Notes under the pieces: generated by a model | Database searches by the model: none | Seen by the model: the letters and a program-made list of their open reading frames with translations, nothing else | What the model was told of the DNA's origin: nothing | From: Vibrio fluminensis | GTDB taxonomy: Bacteria; Pseudomonadota; Gammaproteobacteria; Enterobacterales; Vibrionaceae | DNA: 64,000 nucleotides | Assembly: GCF_015278125.1 (NCBI RefSeq) | Contig: NZ_JADILO010000013.1 | Coordinates: 55,040 to 119,039, forward strand | Direction: 5' to 3' | Shown here: positions 53,220-62,800 of the stretch, one piece after another | Layout: each line of letters begins with the position of its first letter | How positions within the stretch are numbered: the first letter of the stretch is position 1 | Translations under genes and position numbers: made by a program

Positions 53220-53246
53220 AGGGCATCCCAGTTAATGGGACGCCCT
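53220..53246. other. Hairpin between convergent GNAT and ribB
   Basis: AGGGC-TCCCA / TGGGA-GCCCT arms with one unpaired base each side and no T-run; possibly a weak terminator. Confidence 0.45.
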
Positions 53247-53266
53247 AATGATTTCTGCGTACTCAA

Positions 53267-53923
53267 CTAAGCACTTTTCTGCATACTTTGCGTGCGGTAC
53301 TGGACGATATCTTCAATCGTCAATACTGGCATATTGTGCGCTTTTGCAAACGTTACAATCTCAGGTGTTTTTGCCATTGTGCCGTCTGGATTAGTCAGTT
53401 CACACAACAAACCGGCAGGTTGCAACCCTGCTAGTGTTACTAAATCAATGGTGCCTTCAGTATGACCACGACGAGTTAAAACGCCGCCAGCACGAGCGCG
53501 CAGTGGGAATACATGGCCAGGACGAGCGAGATCGCTTGGTTTGGCATTCGCAGCAACAGCCGTTTTTACTGTGGTCACGCGATCTTGCGCTGACACACCG
53601 GTTGTTACCCCTTCTTTTGCCTCAATGGATACCGTAAACGCCGTTTGGTTAGCGCTGTCGTTATTTTCTACCATTGGTGGTAGCTCAAGTTGGTTAGCAT
53701 GCTCTTCGGTCAAACATAGGCACACAATGCCGCTACATTCGCGAATCATCAGTGCCATTTGCGCAGCCGTTAGATGCTCAGCTGAATAGATGATATCGCC
53801 TTCGTTTTCACGATCTTCATCGTCTAGCAGCATAACGCCTTGGCCGTTTTTAAGCGCTTCGATAGCGTTGGTTACACGTGTGATTGGGTCGCCAAATTCG
53901 GCAAGTAGTGATGTCTGATTCAT
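53267..53923 (-). CDS. ribB: 3,4-dihydroxy-2-butanone 4-phosphate synthase
   Basis: A 218-residue RibB: catalytic [22 protein letters not shown], and the [10 protein letters not shown] and [11 protein letters not shown] segments. It makes the four-carbon precursor of riboflavin from ribulose 5-phosphate. Single-domain form, like E. coli RibB (217 residues). AGGAG lies 6 nt upstream of the ATG. An FMN riboswitch in the leader controls it. Confidence 0.95.
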   Translation of the reverse strand: MNQTSLLAEFGDPITRVTNAIEALKNGQGVMLLDDEDRENEGDIIYSAEHLTAAQMALMIRECSGIVCLCLTEEHANQLELPPMVENNDSANQTAFTVSIEAKEGVTTGVSAQDRVTTVKTAVAANAKPSDLARPGHVFPLRARAGGVLTRRGHTEGTIDLVTLAGLQPAGLLCELTNPDGTMAKTPEIVTFAKAHNMPVLTIEDIVQYRTQSMQKSA

Positions 53924-54035
53924 GGTTAACTCCTATTCATTACCAGAATCAGGGCTCATTGGGAGGGATAGAACACAATGCAAAATGCACCAGCTCACGG
54001 CAGGCAAAATCTGCCTTTGATCTGGTGTGTTACTC

Positions 54036-54169
54036 ATTCTCTCTCATCCGGACTATAACCGTCGGCTCTGGCATCTCACCAGATCTGCTGACCTCGACGA
54101 ATCGAGCGCTCGCGGGCTCATCTAAAAAGATATACCGCCGGTAGGGACTTTCACCCTGCCCTGAGAATT
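54036..54169 (-). promoter_or_regulatory. FMN riboswitch (RFN element)
   Basis: On the minus strand the leader shows the conserved blocks GGGCAGGGTGAAAGTCCC, ACCGGCGGTA, AGCCCGCGAG, GGTGAGA-type arm, GCCGACGGTTATAGTCCGGA and a closing GAGAGA stem. The order and spacing are those of the RFN class. About 113 nt separate it from the ribB start, containing an inner GGCAG/CTGCC hairpin that may form the expression platform. Confidence 0.95.
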
Positions 54170-54404
54170 ACAGTTTTAATTTGTTTGCCCAATAGATTAG
54201 GCGGTTAAAGGGTATTACAGAAAGGGTTGTGATGGAAAGAAAAAGTGAGAAAAGAGCGGTGAGAAACACAAATAATAGCGATTTGATTTGTGCAAAAACA
54301 GCATAAGTGCTGTTCCGACTTGCTAGTTTTTCAAAATGATGCGCGGCCTATAATGCCCCCCATTCGCTAAGGCGTAACATTATGACTAATGGGAGTTTCG
54401 AACT

Positions 54405-54764
54405 ATGACTAGTCAATATCACAACGCAGTGCTTGATGATCATGCATTGATTGAGGGGCTTAAGTCGATTAATCCAGTATGGGGAGACATGACCGTCCGT
54501 GTAGCAGGTGAAGCCTGGGGTATGCCGTTAATTGACCAAAAAACGAAAGCACTAATCACACTTGCCCTTGATCAAATGGCTTTGAATGTTGCTGGTGAAG
54601 GTAGCCCATTTGCCGCGCATATCGATATGGCGATTAAACAAGGTACAACATACGCTGAAATTGAAGAATTGATTGTTTTTACCTCGGTATACACAGGCTT
54701 CAATAAGGGTGCAACAGCGATGGGTGCATTGAACAAAATTCGTCATGAACGAGGAGATAATTAA
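54405..54764 (+). CDS. Carboxymuconolactone decarboxylase (CMD) family protein
   Basis: A 119-residue all-helical CMD-fold protein: EGSPFAAHIDMAIKQGTTYAEIEELI followed by VYTGFNKGATAMGAL. The AhpD-type CxxC pair is absent, so peroxidase activity is unlikely. It leads a five-gene operon in which all neighbours overlap; it shares one base with the next start (TAATG). Substrate unknown. Confidence 0.82.
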   Translation: MTSQYHNAVLDDHALIEGLKSINPVWGDMTVRVAGEAWGMPLIDQKTKALITLALDQMALNVAGEGSPFAAHIDMAIKQGTTYAEIEELIVFTSVYTGFNKGATAMGALNKIRHERGDN

Positions 54765-55279
54765 TGGCTATTCCAGGACTATCAAAGCCGGATCATATTG
54801 GTTTTACGGTGCCAGATTTGGCTGAGGCGATTGAATTTTTCCGTGAGCACTTTGATTTCGAGTTAGCTTACGAATTTGGTCCATTTTCCGCTGAAGATGG
54901 CTGGATGGCGGATCACCTTAATGTTAATCCTCGATCAGTTATCAATAAGATAGCTGTATTGAACGCTAAAGGTATTAACTTAGAAATTTTTGAATATGCA
55001 GATACTGTTGAGCGCCAAACAGTAACGCCCAATAACGCTGATATAGGCGGACACCACCTTGCATTTTATGTCGAAGACATTGATGTGGCAGTGGCCTACC
55101 TGACTCAACACAATATCCAAGTATTGGGTGAGCCAACTGTTATGACCGATGGCCCTTCAGCCGGAGAATCATGGGTGTATTTTATGGCTCCTTGGGGAAT
55201 GCAGTTAGAGTTGGTTTCATACCCTAATGGTAAAGCATATGCGAACCAATCATCTGTAGCGTTGTTTGATCCAAGATGA
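54764..55279 (+). CDS. VOC-family dioxygenase/glyoxalase-fold protein
   Basis: A 171-residue protein with LSKPDHIGFTVPDLAEAIEFF (His ligand), GGHHLAFYVEDIDVAVAYL and WGMQLELVSYPNG (Glu ligand). It has the extradiol-dioxygenase or fosfomycin-type fold. It overlaps the CMD stop and the next start by 1 and 4 bases. A ring-cleaving or isomerising role on a small metabolite is possible. Confidence 0.83.
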   Translation: MAIPGLSKPDHIGFTVPDLAEAIEFFREHFDFELAYEFGPFSAEDGWMADHLNVNPRSVINKIAVLNAKGINLEIFEYADTVERQTVTPNNADIGGHHLAFYVEDIDVAVAYLTQHNIQVLGEPTVMTDGPSAGESWVYFMAPWGMQLELVSYPNGKAYANQSSVALFDPR

Positions 55280-55716
55280 ATATTGTTTTTATTGCGCTAA
55301 TTATTGTGGCTGGAATGGGGCTCTCATTCGAAGCTGGTTTGCTTGGGCCTCTTGGCGAACAAGTTGGCCATCTATGGGCCACATTAAGTATTTTTGCGGT
55401 TGGCACTGCGTTACTTTGGCTGATTCGTCATTTCACTCCTAATGGTAAGTTTAATGACTGGAACACGATTCCTAAATGGCAATTGGTTGGTGGATTATTA
55501 GGTCCTCTTTATGTTGTGGTTCTGACCATGGCTACGCCAATTCTTGGTGTCGCAATGACAATGATTTGTATCCTGTTTGGACAAGTGACAAAGAGTTTTG
55601 CCATTGACTATTTTGGGTGGTTCGGTATGCCCAAGCAGAAAAGCAACCCGTTACGTACTATGGGTCTTGGATTTATTTTCTTAGCTTTGTGTTTTGTCTA
55701 TTTGGGGGCCGCATGA
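55276..55716 (+). CDS. DUF606 (YdcZ-type) small membrane transporter, first half
   Basis: A 146-residue protein with about five hydrophobic helices (MNIVFIALIIVAGMGLSFEAG; WQLVGGLLGPLYVVVLTMATPILGVAMTM). DUF606/YdcZ proteins are half-length DMT-superfamily members and work as homo- or heterodimers. The next gene is a homologue, so together they make a full transporter. Overlaps both neighbours by ATGA. Confidence 0.83.
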   Translation: MNIVFIALIIVAGMGLSFEAGLLGPLGEQVGHLWATLSIFAVGTALLWLIRHFTPNGKFNDWNTIPKWQLVGGLLGPLYVVVLTMATPILGVAMTMICILFGQVTKSFAIDYFGWFGMPKQKSNPLRTMGLGFIFLALCFVYLGAA

Positions 55717-56216
55717 CATTGATTATTTTACTCACTATTGCCGCCGGAATGGCACTAAGTTCTCAAGCTGCGATCAATGGTCGTTTGGGTGCGAAGGTTG
55801 GCATTATTGAAAGCTCACTACTGACATTTTCTATCGGTACTGTGGTGACTACTCTGCTGATCTTCTTTTTTGAGCCCACTTATCAAGCGACATTGTTGAC
55901 CGTACCAAAGTGGCAATTGTCAGGGGCTTTGTTTGGCATTGTCTACATGATTGTCATGGTTGCAGCGGTGCCAAAAGTGGGAGTCGCGATAGCCACTATC
56001 GCAACTATTTTTGGTCAAATGGTTATGAGTTTGGTCATAGATACTCAAGGTTGGCTGGGGAATGACCCTATTGAGCTTAACTATTGGCGAGTGTCTGCAA
56101 TGATTTCGATCGGTTTGGCGCTGATCTGTATCTATTGTGCCAATCACCAAAACAGTCAAGCTTCACTTAACTCACAACAAGATATTCATCAAAAGGAAAT
56201 ATCTAATGTCAGCTAA
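55713..56216 (+). CDS. DUF606 (YdcZ-type) small membrane transporter, second half
   Basis: A 167-residue five-helix homologue of the preceding protein: MTLIILLTIAAGMALSSQAAI and WQLSGALFGIVYMIVMVAAVPKVGVAIATI. The start at 55713 (ATGA with the previous stop) is preferred; an upstream in-frame extension runs through the previous gene. A tandem pair implies a heterodimer exporter. Confidence 0.82.
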   Translation: MTLIILLTIAAGMALSSQAAINGRLGAKVGIIESSLLTFSIGTVVTTLLIFFFEPTYQATLLTVPKWQLSGALFGIVYMIVMVAAVPKVGVAIATIATIFGQMVMSLVIDTQGWLGNDPIELNYWRVSAMISIGLALICIYCANHQNSQASLNSQQDIHQKEISNVS

Positions 56217-56529
56217 AACACTGATCGTTTTTTTTAACTTAAAGTCGACAACTCATGAAGGTGATTACCTTGAATGGGCTAGAAACGCAGATTTACCAAC
56301 AGTACGTGGACTTAGCAGCGTCAAAGCTTTTGATGTGTTTAAGGGAATCAGTATGTTTGGTTCCGATAAGTCATCGCCATGGCAATATTTTGAGGTGATT
56401 CAAATCAACTCAGAGCAAGATTTTCTTGTCGATATTGGGACCACTGAAATGCAAAATATTGTCGCTCAATTTCAAGCGTTTACTGAAGACGCGCATTTTA
56501 TAGTGACCGAAAATATTATTGCGGCTTAA
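56206..56529 (+). CDS. HapK/RedY-like protein
   Basis: A 107-residue protein matching the HapK (REDY-like) family: TLIVFFNLK, YLEWARNADLPTVRGLSSV, FGSDKSSPWQYFEVIQI and AQFQAFTEDAHFIVTE. The fold is a dimeric alpha/beta barrel; RedY-type members take part in prodigiosin-type pathways, others are unstudied. No other prodiginine gene is present. It overlaps the preceding ORF by 11 bases (start at 56206 after AAAGGAAATATCTA). Confidence 0.85.
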   Translation: MSAKTLIVFFNLKSTTHEGDYLEWARNADLPTVRGLSSVKAFDVFKGISMFGSDKSSPWQYFEVIQINSEQDFLVDIGTTEMQNIVAQFQAFTEDAHFIVTENIIAA

Positions 56530-56550
56530 TCCCTTACATAAACACGTTAT

Positions 56551-56583
56551 AGGCAAGCTATTTATTAGCTTGCCTTTTTTTAT
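56551..56583 (+). terminator. Terminator after the five-gene operon
   Basis: AGGCAAGCT / AGCTTGCCT with a 7-nt loop and a T-run. Confidence 0.87.
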
Positions 56584-56625
56584 GTTTCGACAGTAGGCTT
56601 AGTGAATTGACCGAGGAGAACAGCT

Positions 56626-57564
56626 GTGAACTATGATGTGTCTTTGCTGGAAATAAAACTTTTTTTGTTGACCACTCAATTGGGGAGTTTTTCTGAGGTT
56701 GCTCGTCGTCAAGATATGACACCTTCTTCAGTCTCACGAAAAATGTCGCAATTAGAAGAGAAGGTGGGCACCAAATTGTTGCACCGACACACCCGCTCAT
56801 TATCGTTGACTGATGAGGGTGCGGCGTTTAGTAAACATTGCGCGGAAATTATTGAACAATATGAGTTGGTCGTTGAGCGTATTGAACAGCGAGCGGACAC
56901 CCCCCGAGGGACAGTCAAAATAAGTGCTCCGGTCGCTTTCGGCCGTCAGCATATAGCGCCTTATCTCTCCGAATTGTTGGAACAATATCCATTGCTTAAG
57001 ATCGAGATTCAGCAAACAGATGCTATTATTGACCCCGCCGCTGATGGCATTGACCTGATGATTCGAATCGGCGTCCCGCAAGATTCATCATTACGCATGA
57101 AGCGTTTAGGTAAGCAACGTTATGTGATGGCAGCCAGTGCGGGATATTTAAAGGCTTATGGTGTTCCTGCAACAGCAGAAGAATTAAAGCAGCATAACTG
57201 CTTGGTGTTCAAAGGAACCAATGGATTGCAGCGCTGGTTTATTGGTAAAGAACAATTAGAATCGTTTGAAGTTTCTGGTTCGCTTTATAGCAACAATGCA
57301 GAAACGCTGGTGTCTGCCGCGGTTGGTGGTTCAGGGCTGGTGGTGTTTCCTACTTGGTTAATAGGTGATGAGCTTAAAACGGGTAAGTTGGTTGTAGTGA
57401 TGAGTGACTACCAAGTCTCTACCAGTTATGAACAACAAGTGATAAGCGCGCTATATCTTGATACTGATAAACTTGCCGCCAAGGTTAGGGTTGTCATTGA
57501 CTTTTTGGCTGAGAAGTTTGCACATCCACGCAATAAAGAGCTTTGCTACTGGGATATTGTTTAA
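56626..57564 (+). CDS. LysR family regulator
   Basis: A 312-residue LysR protein: LGSFSEVARRQDMTPSSVSRKMSQLEEKVGTK-type helix-turn-helix (about 17-48), linker RGTVKISAPVAFGRQHIAPY and a full ligand domain. GTG start with GAGGAG upstream. It follows the CMD-HapK operon on the same strand after a terminator and is 3 nt from an AraC gene. It probably controls that operon. Confidence 0.87.
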   Translation: MNYDVSLLEIKLFLLTTQLGSFSEVARRQDMTPSSVSRKMSQLEEKVGTKLLHRHTRSLSLTDEGAAFSKHCAEIIEQYELVVERIEQRADTPRGTVKISAPVAFGRQHIAPYLSELLEQYPLLKIEIQQTDAIIDPAADGIDLMIRIGVPQDSSLRMKRLGKQRYVMAASAGYLKAYGVPATAEELKQHNCLVFKGTNGLQRWFIGKEQLESFEVSGSLYSNNAETLVSAAVGGSGLVVFPTWLIGDELKTGKLVVVMSDYQVSTSYEQQVISALYLDTDKLAAKVRVVIDFLAEKFAHPRNKELCYWDIV

Positions 57565-57567
57565 TTT

Positions 57568-58401
57568 ATGAAAGCGTGGAAGCAGCCTTTACCGGGCTAT
57601 GAATGGCTTATCCATCAAGTGTGGTACTTGGAAGTCGAGGATGGTGAGGTGATAGAGCCTAAACCATACTTGATTCCTAATATGCGTGCGCACTTGTTGT
57701 TTACGCCTGAGATGCAGGCTTACAGCTACGACAATGGTGAGTTGATACTCTCGGGGCGAGGAAATCATCTGCTGACTGCGACCGATAAACTGCTATTGCT
57801 GGATGATCACCCTCCACTAAAACGTATCGGCATTACGTTTCGCCCTGAAGCGCTTTATTGTTTGAATCAAGAAGCTGTGCAACACATCAATCAGTGCCAA
57901 TGGTTTGATTGGCTAACATCGCTGTTTGATAAACAATTTCAGCGAGTACTTTGGCAATCTTCAGACGATGCGACGCAGTTACTCAATACGGTAAAGCAGC
58001 ATTTTGACTCGCTCTCGATTTCTCCAAACCCAGATAAGGCATTTTTACTGGTACAGAAAGCAGTGGCTTTGATTGAGCACCACATAGAATCGCCCGATGG
58101 GGTGGATGTGGCATGGTTGGCTAACGAATGCGCTTGTTCGCGTCGAACCCTTGAGCGTAGCTTTAAGCTTGTGGTGGGTTTGAGCGTGAAACAGTATCTA
58201 CAGATGATGCGTTTAGAGCTGATGATTCTATCTATTTATCGGCAACAGAGAGACATTGATTGGACTGAGTTTTCCCAGCAATTTGGTTTTAGTGATCAAT
58301 CTCATTTGATTCGTACTCTGAAGCAGCAATTGGGTAAAACACCCTCGAAATACCTTAAGAAGCGGGATTTAACCATCGATATCTACGGAGATTTTGAATA
58401 G
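57568..58401 (+). CDS. AraC family transcriptional regulator
   Basis: A 277-residue regulator. The C-terminal AraC domain (about 175-275) has two helix-turn-helices: VDVAWLANECACSRRTLERSFKLVVG and WTEFSQQFGFSDQSHLIRTLKQQLGKTPSKYLK. The N-terminal part (EWLIHQVWYLEVEDGE, then YLIPNMRAHLLF) resembles the DUF6597-type AraC sensors. Three nucleotides after LysR, so co-transcribed. Confidence 0.87.
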   Translation: MKAWKQPLPGYEWLIHQVWYLEVEDGEVIEPKPYLIPNMRAHLLFTPEMQAYSYDNGELILSGRGNHLLTATDKLLLLDDHPPLKRIGITFRPEALYCLNQEAVQHINQCQWFDWLTSLFDKQFQRVLWQSSDDATQLLNTVKQHFDSLSISPNPDKAFLLVQKAVALIEHHIESPDGVDVAWLANECACSRRTLERSFKLVVGLSVKQYLQMMRLELMILSIYRQQRDIDWTEFSQQFGFSDQSHLIRTLKQQLGKTPSKYLKKRDLTIDIYGDFE

Positions 58402-58508
58402 TCACGTGATGTGAAAAGTTGTCGCAAAAATCCAATTTGTCGCCCAAAGGCTTTGTTACTATTGGTGCAGAACAAGGCGCAATAAAATGAGCGCTAGGAA
58501 AGGTAATA

Positions 58509-59108
58509 ATGACTAATCAAAAGAAAATCAATTTTTTAGAGCTTAAACAAGGCAAAGCTGTCGCCCTCAGTGAAACATTGACGATTGAGCTTATTAAGCC
58601 GTCAGACTTAGCCGAGATCATCGAGATGTTAAACGATGACCGAGTAAACCCATATCTCTATTTTGCACCTGCTGACAATAGCTTATATGAGGGATACTTT
58701 AACCCTCTGATTGAAAGCACTCAGCAAGCAATCTCGACAGGTGAATGGGGTGACTCGTTGGTATTTGTCATGCGCGATCTAGAGGGCAGGTATATGGGCA
58801 TGACTGCGGTGACAGCAGTGATGTTTCTTGCGGGTAACTATGAAGTTGGGTATCAATTGCCTTTCCACGCTTGGGGACAAGGCATTGCGACTCGTGCTTG
58901 CCAACTGATGACGGAAATTGGTTTTAACCAGTTAGGTGCACATAAGATTTCAGCTGATTGTTACGCTGCCAATGTAGGATCATACAAGACGCTTGAGAAA
59001 TGTGGCTTTAAACAAGAAGGTCGTCAACAGGATTACTACAAAACGCAGCATGGGTTTGATGACAAGTTGTATTACGGAATGACTCAAGCAGAGTTTAGTC
59101 AAATTTAG
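58509..59108 (+). CDS. GNAT acetyltransferase (RimJ/RimL type)
   Basis: A 199-residue GNAT protein with ELIKPSDLAEIIEMLNDDRVNPYLYF at the start, VGYQLPFHAWGQGIATRACQLMTEIGFNQLGAHKI as the acetyl-CoA and substrate core, and NVGSYKTLEKCGFKQEG. AGGAAAGG lies 5 nt before the ATG. Complete and typical length. Substrate unknown. Confidence 0.85.
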   Translation: MTNQKKINFLELKQGKAVALSETLTIELIKPSDLAEIIEMLNDDRVNPYLYFAPADNSLYEGYFNPLIESTQQAISTGEWGDSLVFVMRDLEGRYMGMTAVTAVMFLAGNYEVGYQLPFHAWGQGIATRACQLMTEIGFNQLGAHKISADCYAANVGSYKTLEKCGFKQEGRQQDYYKTQHGFDDKLYYGMTQAEFSQI

Positions 59109-59171
59109 ACGCATACCTACGATCAATTGTCGTTTCGCAGTTCTAAGATTGAGTTAAAATACGAGCTCCTT

Positions 59172-59307
59172 GCTAATACCAATCAGCATAAGTCTTTGAT
59201 CATTCTTGCTGATTAAAATCGCTGATAACGTTGTTGCAGATTTTGTAATTAGAATAACTAGTTAGCGGCAATCTGCGCCTAGTTCTAAGCGATTTTTCTT
59301 GCGCAAT
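59172..59307 (-). repeat. Palindromic repeat element, copy 2 (inverted)
   Basis: Begins GCTAATACCAATCAGCATAA. Its core 59206-59307 is the reverse complement of 52630-52731. Its right end, next to the GNAT gene, also lacks the roughly 35 bp that carry the second terminal repeat in copy 1. Confidence 0.8.
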
Positions 59308-59333
59308 CTAAGATTGAATTCGCTACTGGCGCA

Positions 59334-59729
59334 ATGGATGCACAAACCCATTTAGAACTGACGACAGGTCTTGAAGCGCACAGTCAAAACTTAGCAGCAC
59401 CGACTTACGATAAACAACATTTCAATTGGACGGTGAAAAATGAGCAGGGCAAATTAGTCGCTGCGCTCACCGCTGACTTGCTTTGGGATTGGCTCTACAT
59501 TAGTGAACTTTGGGTGGATGAAAGTTGTCGAGGCACTGGCATGGGCAGTCAATTGATGCAGCAAGCAGAACAGCATGCTATCGCGCACAACCTGTCTGGT
59601 TTATGGCTATGGACCCAAAGCTGGCAAGCCCCGGTATTCTATAAACGCCTTGGCTTTGAAGAGTTCACGACTTTTGACAACTTCCCTGCAGGTCATAGCC
59701 GTATTGGTTTGAGAAAGACCTTAGAGTAA
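59334..59729 (+). CDS. GNAT acetyltransferase, possibly 5'-truncated
   Basis: A 131-residue GNAT protein: LYISELWVDESCRGTGMGSQLMQQAEQHA as the acetyl-CoA core and WQAPVFYKRLGFEEFTTFDNFPAG at the end. The frame is open upstream as KIEFATGA before the ATG, with no start or ribosome site before it enters the repeat element, so the authentic 5' end may be lost, as for the gene at 52752. It is otherwise complete. Confidence 0.65.
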   Translation: MDAQTHLELTTGLEAHSQNLAAPTYDKQHFNWTVKNEQGKLVAALTADLLWDWLYISELWVDESCRGTGMGSQLMQQAEQHAIAHNLSGLWLWTQSWQAPVFYKRLGFEEFTTFDNFPAGHSRIGLRKTLE

Positions 59730-59798
59730 GCCTCGTTATGCCAAAGAAGCGTGTGTTGGTTACTTGCGTGACTTGGTGTAATTAACGAAATGCAATTA

Positions 59799-59834
59799 AA
59801 AACCCCTTTGGTATTCCAAGGGGGTTTTATTATT
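59799..59834. terminator. Bidirectional terminator
   Basis: AAAACCCCTTTGG / CCAAGGGGGTTTT with a 4-nt loop (one wobble), between the convergent GNAT and 1201-residue genes. Confidence 0.85.
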
Positions 59835-59856
59835 TCGCAAGGTTAGGGTTGAGGGC

Positions 59857-62800
59857 TTAGGCTAACAGTACGCACTTAGCTAACGCTTCTTTGACTACGC
59901 GTGAACGATCTTTGGTGAGCGGTTCCATCAACTGCGTCGCATCATCTGCTTGGCTTAAGATTTCTGGCAGTTGTGCGCGTCTGCCTGCGTGCAGGTAGTT
60001 TAGCGTGTGTTCAAAATCACCATATTGCCCACGAGCATGGACTTGAATAAACTCGCCACAGGCTTCAAATTCCGCATGCTTGATGCAGAATAAAGTCATG
60101 TGCGCAGCATCGATCTCCAATTGCCGCATCCAGTTAAGTAAAAACAGCATGCCTTCTTCCGAGACGTCTTCTTCACGCTCTTGCTCCAAATAGCTATCGA
60201 AATCAATCTCACCTTCGGCAAGTTGATGGATTAGCCAAGCTTTCTCGTGTTGTCGCTCGATGAATTTAAAGCCGCGATAATCGTGGTTAAATAGCAGTTT
60301 AGCCAGCTTGTCACGCTGAGGCTTCTCTAGCATCCATAATAGCTGCCCTAAGCTGTAAAGGCGGTATTCATCCAAGCTTGGACGTAAGTTTTCCGTTTCG
60401 ATTTGCGCGCGATAAAGGGCAGAAATGGTCGGATAATCAATATTCCCAGCCAGGTAGGCTAAGGTTTGCTCAAGTAGATGCTCGATACGTTGCGGCGTTT
60501 GCTGCAGTTCATCAACGCGTGTTAGTACCGTTTGATGATCAACGGCTTCATCAAGGATAACCAGCATGCCATTTGGCAGCCCGTTTTGATAAACTTCGAG
60601 TGGCACTTCTTTATCAGCCATCAGTACAACATATTTATCGCCTTGTTTTTGTACTACGGTGCTTGCGAGCCAGCTCATACCATCCATATGGCACGGCTTA
60701 TCGTGCACGGTGTGCTCATTTACGATCACTTGTTTGCGCAGCTTAGAGTGTACTTTGTCCCCTTCACCCACATACAGGCAATTTGTGCCTAGCTCGTGAC
60801 CGAGGGCAAACTCCCACGAAGTGGTGTTGCGCTGGATTACCAGTTTCAAGGCACGCTCAAAGTCATGCTCAATGTCTAAATTGATGTCTGGGTATTTTAG
60901 CGATGCGTGATGTAAGAAAGCCACACGGGTACTTTCATTAATAAACTTCAAACCTTCATGCAGCGCCTCGGCTTTTTTACGATCTAGACTGCCAAACATA
61001 CTGGTCGAGGTATTGGTGATCTCGCTGTAGCGATCCAGCCAGTGGGAGTACTTTTCTATATCGCGAGTACCGCTCACTCGGCTCATCTCATAGGCTTTGA
61101 GAATGCCGGGATCGATGCCTGCTTTTTCAAGTTGCTCGTGAATCTCAATATCATCCAACACGTTGTCGAATTCGATACCCCATGGACCATCAGAATAGGC
61201 GCGCAATACGTTGCGTGCAACGCGCACGGGCGCGAGTGCTTTGATAAATTGCCATAGGCGATCCGCTTGTGCTCGCTGTGGCAGAGGCAGTTGTCTTAGC
61301 CAAAAGGCAATCAAGGTGAAGCGTTGGAAGTCTTCATCATGATCGTGTAAGAACTCATAGCCTGGTTGCTGTTCGCTGAATTTACTGAGGTAGAGATTGC
61401 CTCGGCAGCAGTCATCACGATGCAGTTGCGGCTCTAACAGTGTCAGTAAGCTGGCTTGATCTTCACTTGGATTTTCGGCGCAAAAGTAGTCGCGTACTCG
61501 GGCAATATCTTGCTCAGTGAGTCCTTTATGCTCAGGGCAGTGATAGTTCCCTTTGATAAAGGCTTCTTCTAGAATCTTATCGACCGCTTGTTGCCAAATA
61601 TTCTGTTGCTTTAAGTAGTTGAAAAGCGCTTCGGTAACATCATCGCCAATGCGTTGATTAAAATCCGCATGCAGTTGATAACAGGCAAGCGCGATAAAGC
61701 CCATATGTGCTCGCGGGTAATAGTTGGGATGACATAACTCACGAGAACTTCGCAGCACACTGTCGACCAACTGAAAATTCTTTTTATATAGAATTTCATC
61801 GTTATCGGTGAAGGAGTAGAAGATGGATTGCATTTCACGTGTTAGCGCGCCATCTTGCTCATCGCCATCCTCGGTTTTTGGCTCTGGCAATTGACTGTAG
61901 CGACGGTAGTAATCTTGGCGAGAAATGAGCGGCTCGTCGTCATCAGTAAGCGACTCCATCATATACTCACTAAACTCGCGTTTGCCTAGTGCGCGATAGA
62001 AGACATCAATTACGCGCAAATACTGTGCGTAACGTGCTTTGAGCAGAGAGACTTCGTTGTCAGGGGTGATGGTGAGAGTGCTGATCAAGCCATTAGCATG
62101 TTCAATCGTGGTCTCTTCACCAAAGTGATCCGTCAATAAATCCCCGCGCACAAGCTCAAGAATACTTTCGATCTCTTCAGCGATGCCTTGGTTGTTGTAT
62201 TCCCATTTACAAACATGATCATCGATATGACCCGCCATCTCAGGTGCATGTTGATGGGCAAGAGGTAAAAGTTCGATCTCTTGCAAAGATTCTAGCGCTT
62301 CTAGCTCAGAGCCATCTTCGATGTAGCGCCATAAACGCTCACCTTGTGGCAGTGCAAGGATCAACGGTTTAAGTACTTCACTGCCATAGTTAAGATCAAA
62401 GCGGCGGTCGTCACGTTCGAGATAGGCTTGGTATTTGGCGCGTTTTTCCAATGCACGTTCAGCAGGCTTAACGAGGTCTCCAGAAACATGGTTTTCGATA
62501 TAGCATTGCAGATCGTACGCTTCATCTTCGAGGGTACTGGCCATAAATGGCTGCTGCATAAAGGCATCGTCTTCTTGCTCATCATGGTCATAGCTGCGGG
62601 CAAACAGAGTTTGATAGAGCCAGATAACTGGTTTGTAGCCGCTTAAATCGGCTTCGTCGTCGTCGCTCTCGTCATAACTTACCAGCAGCACAGGTTCGGC
62701 TTTAAAGCGCTCCACCATCAACTGTTTGAAACTGGCGTATTGGCATGGGTTCTGTTGTAAGTATTCGCCGAGTGGCTGATAAGTGGTGTCGTTGCTGTAT

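Noticed and set aside
59172..59307. tRNA or small RNA gene from the strong folding at the repeat copies
   Set aside because: The same sequence occurs in inverted copy at 52595-52731 with shared ends, so it is a repeat element; no tRNA features such as an anticodon arm with CCA end were seen.
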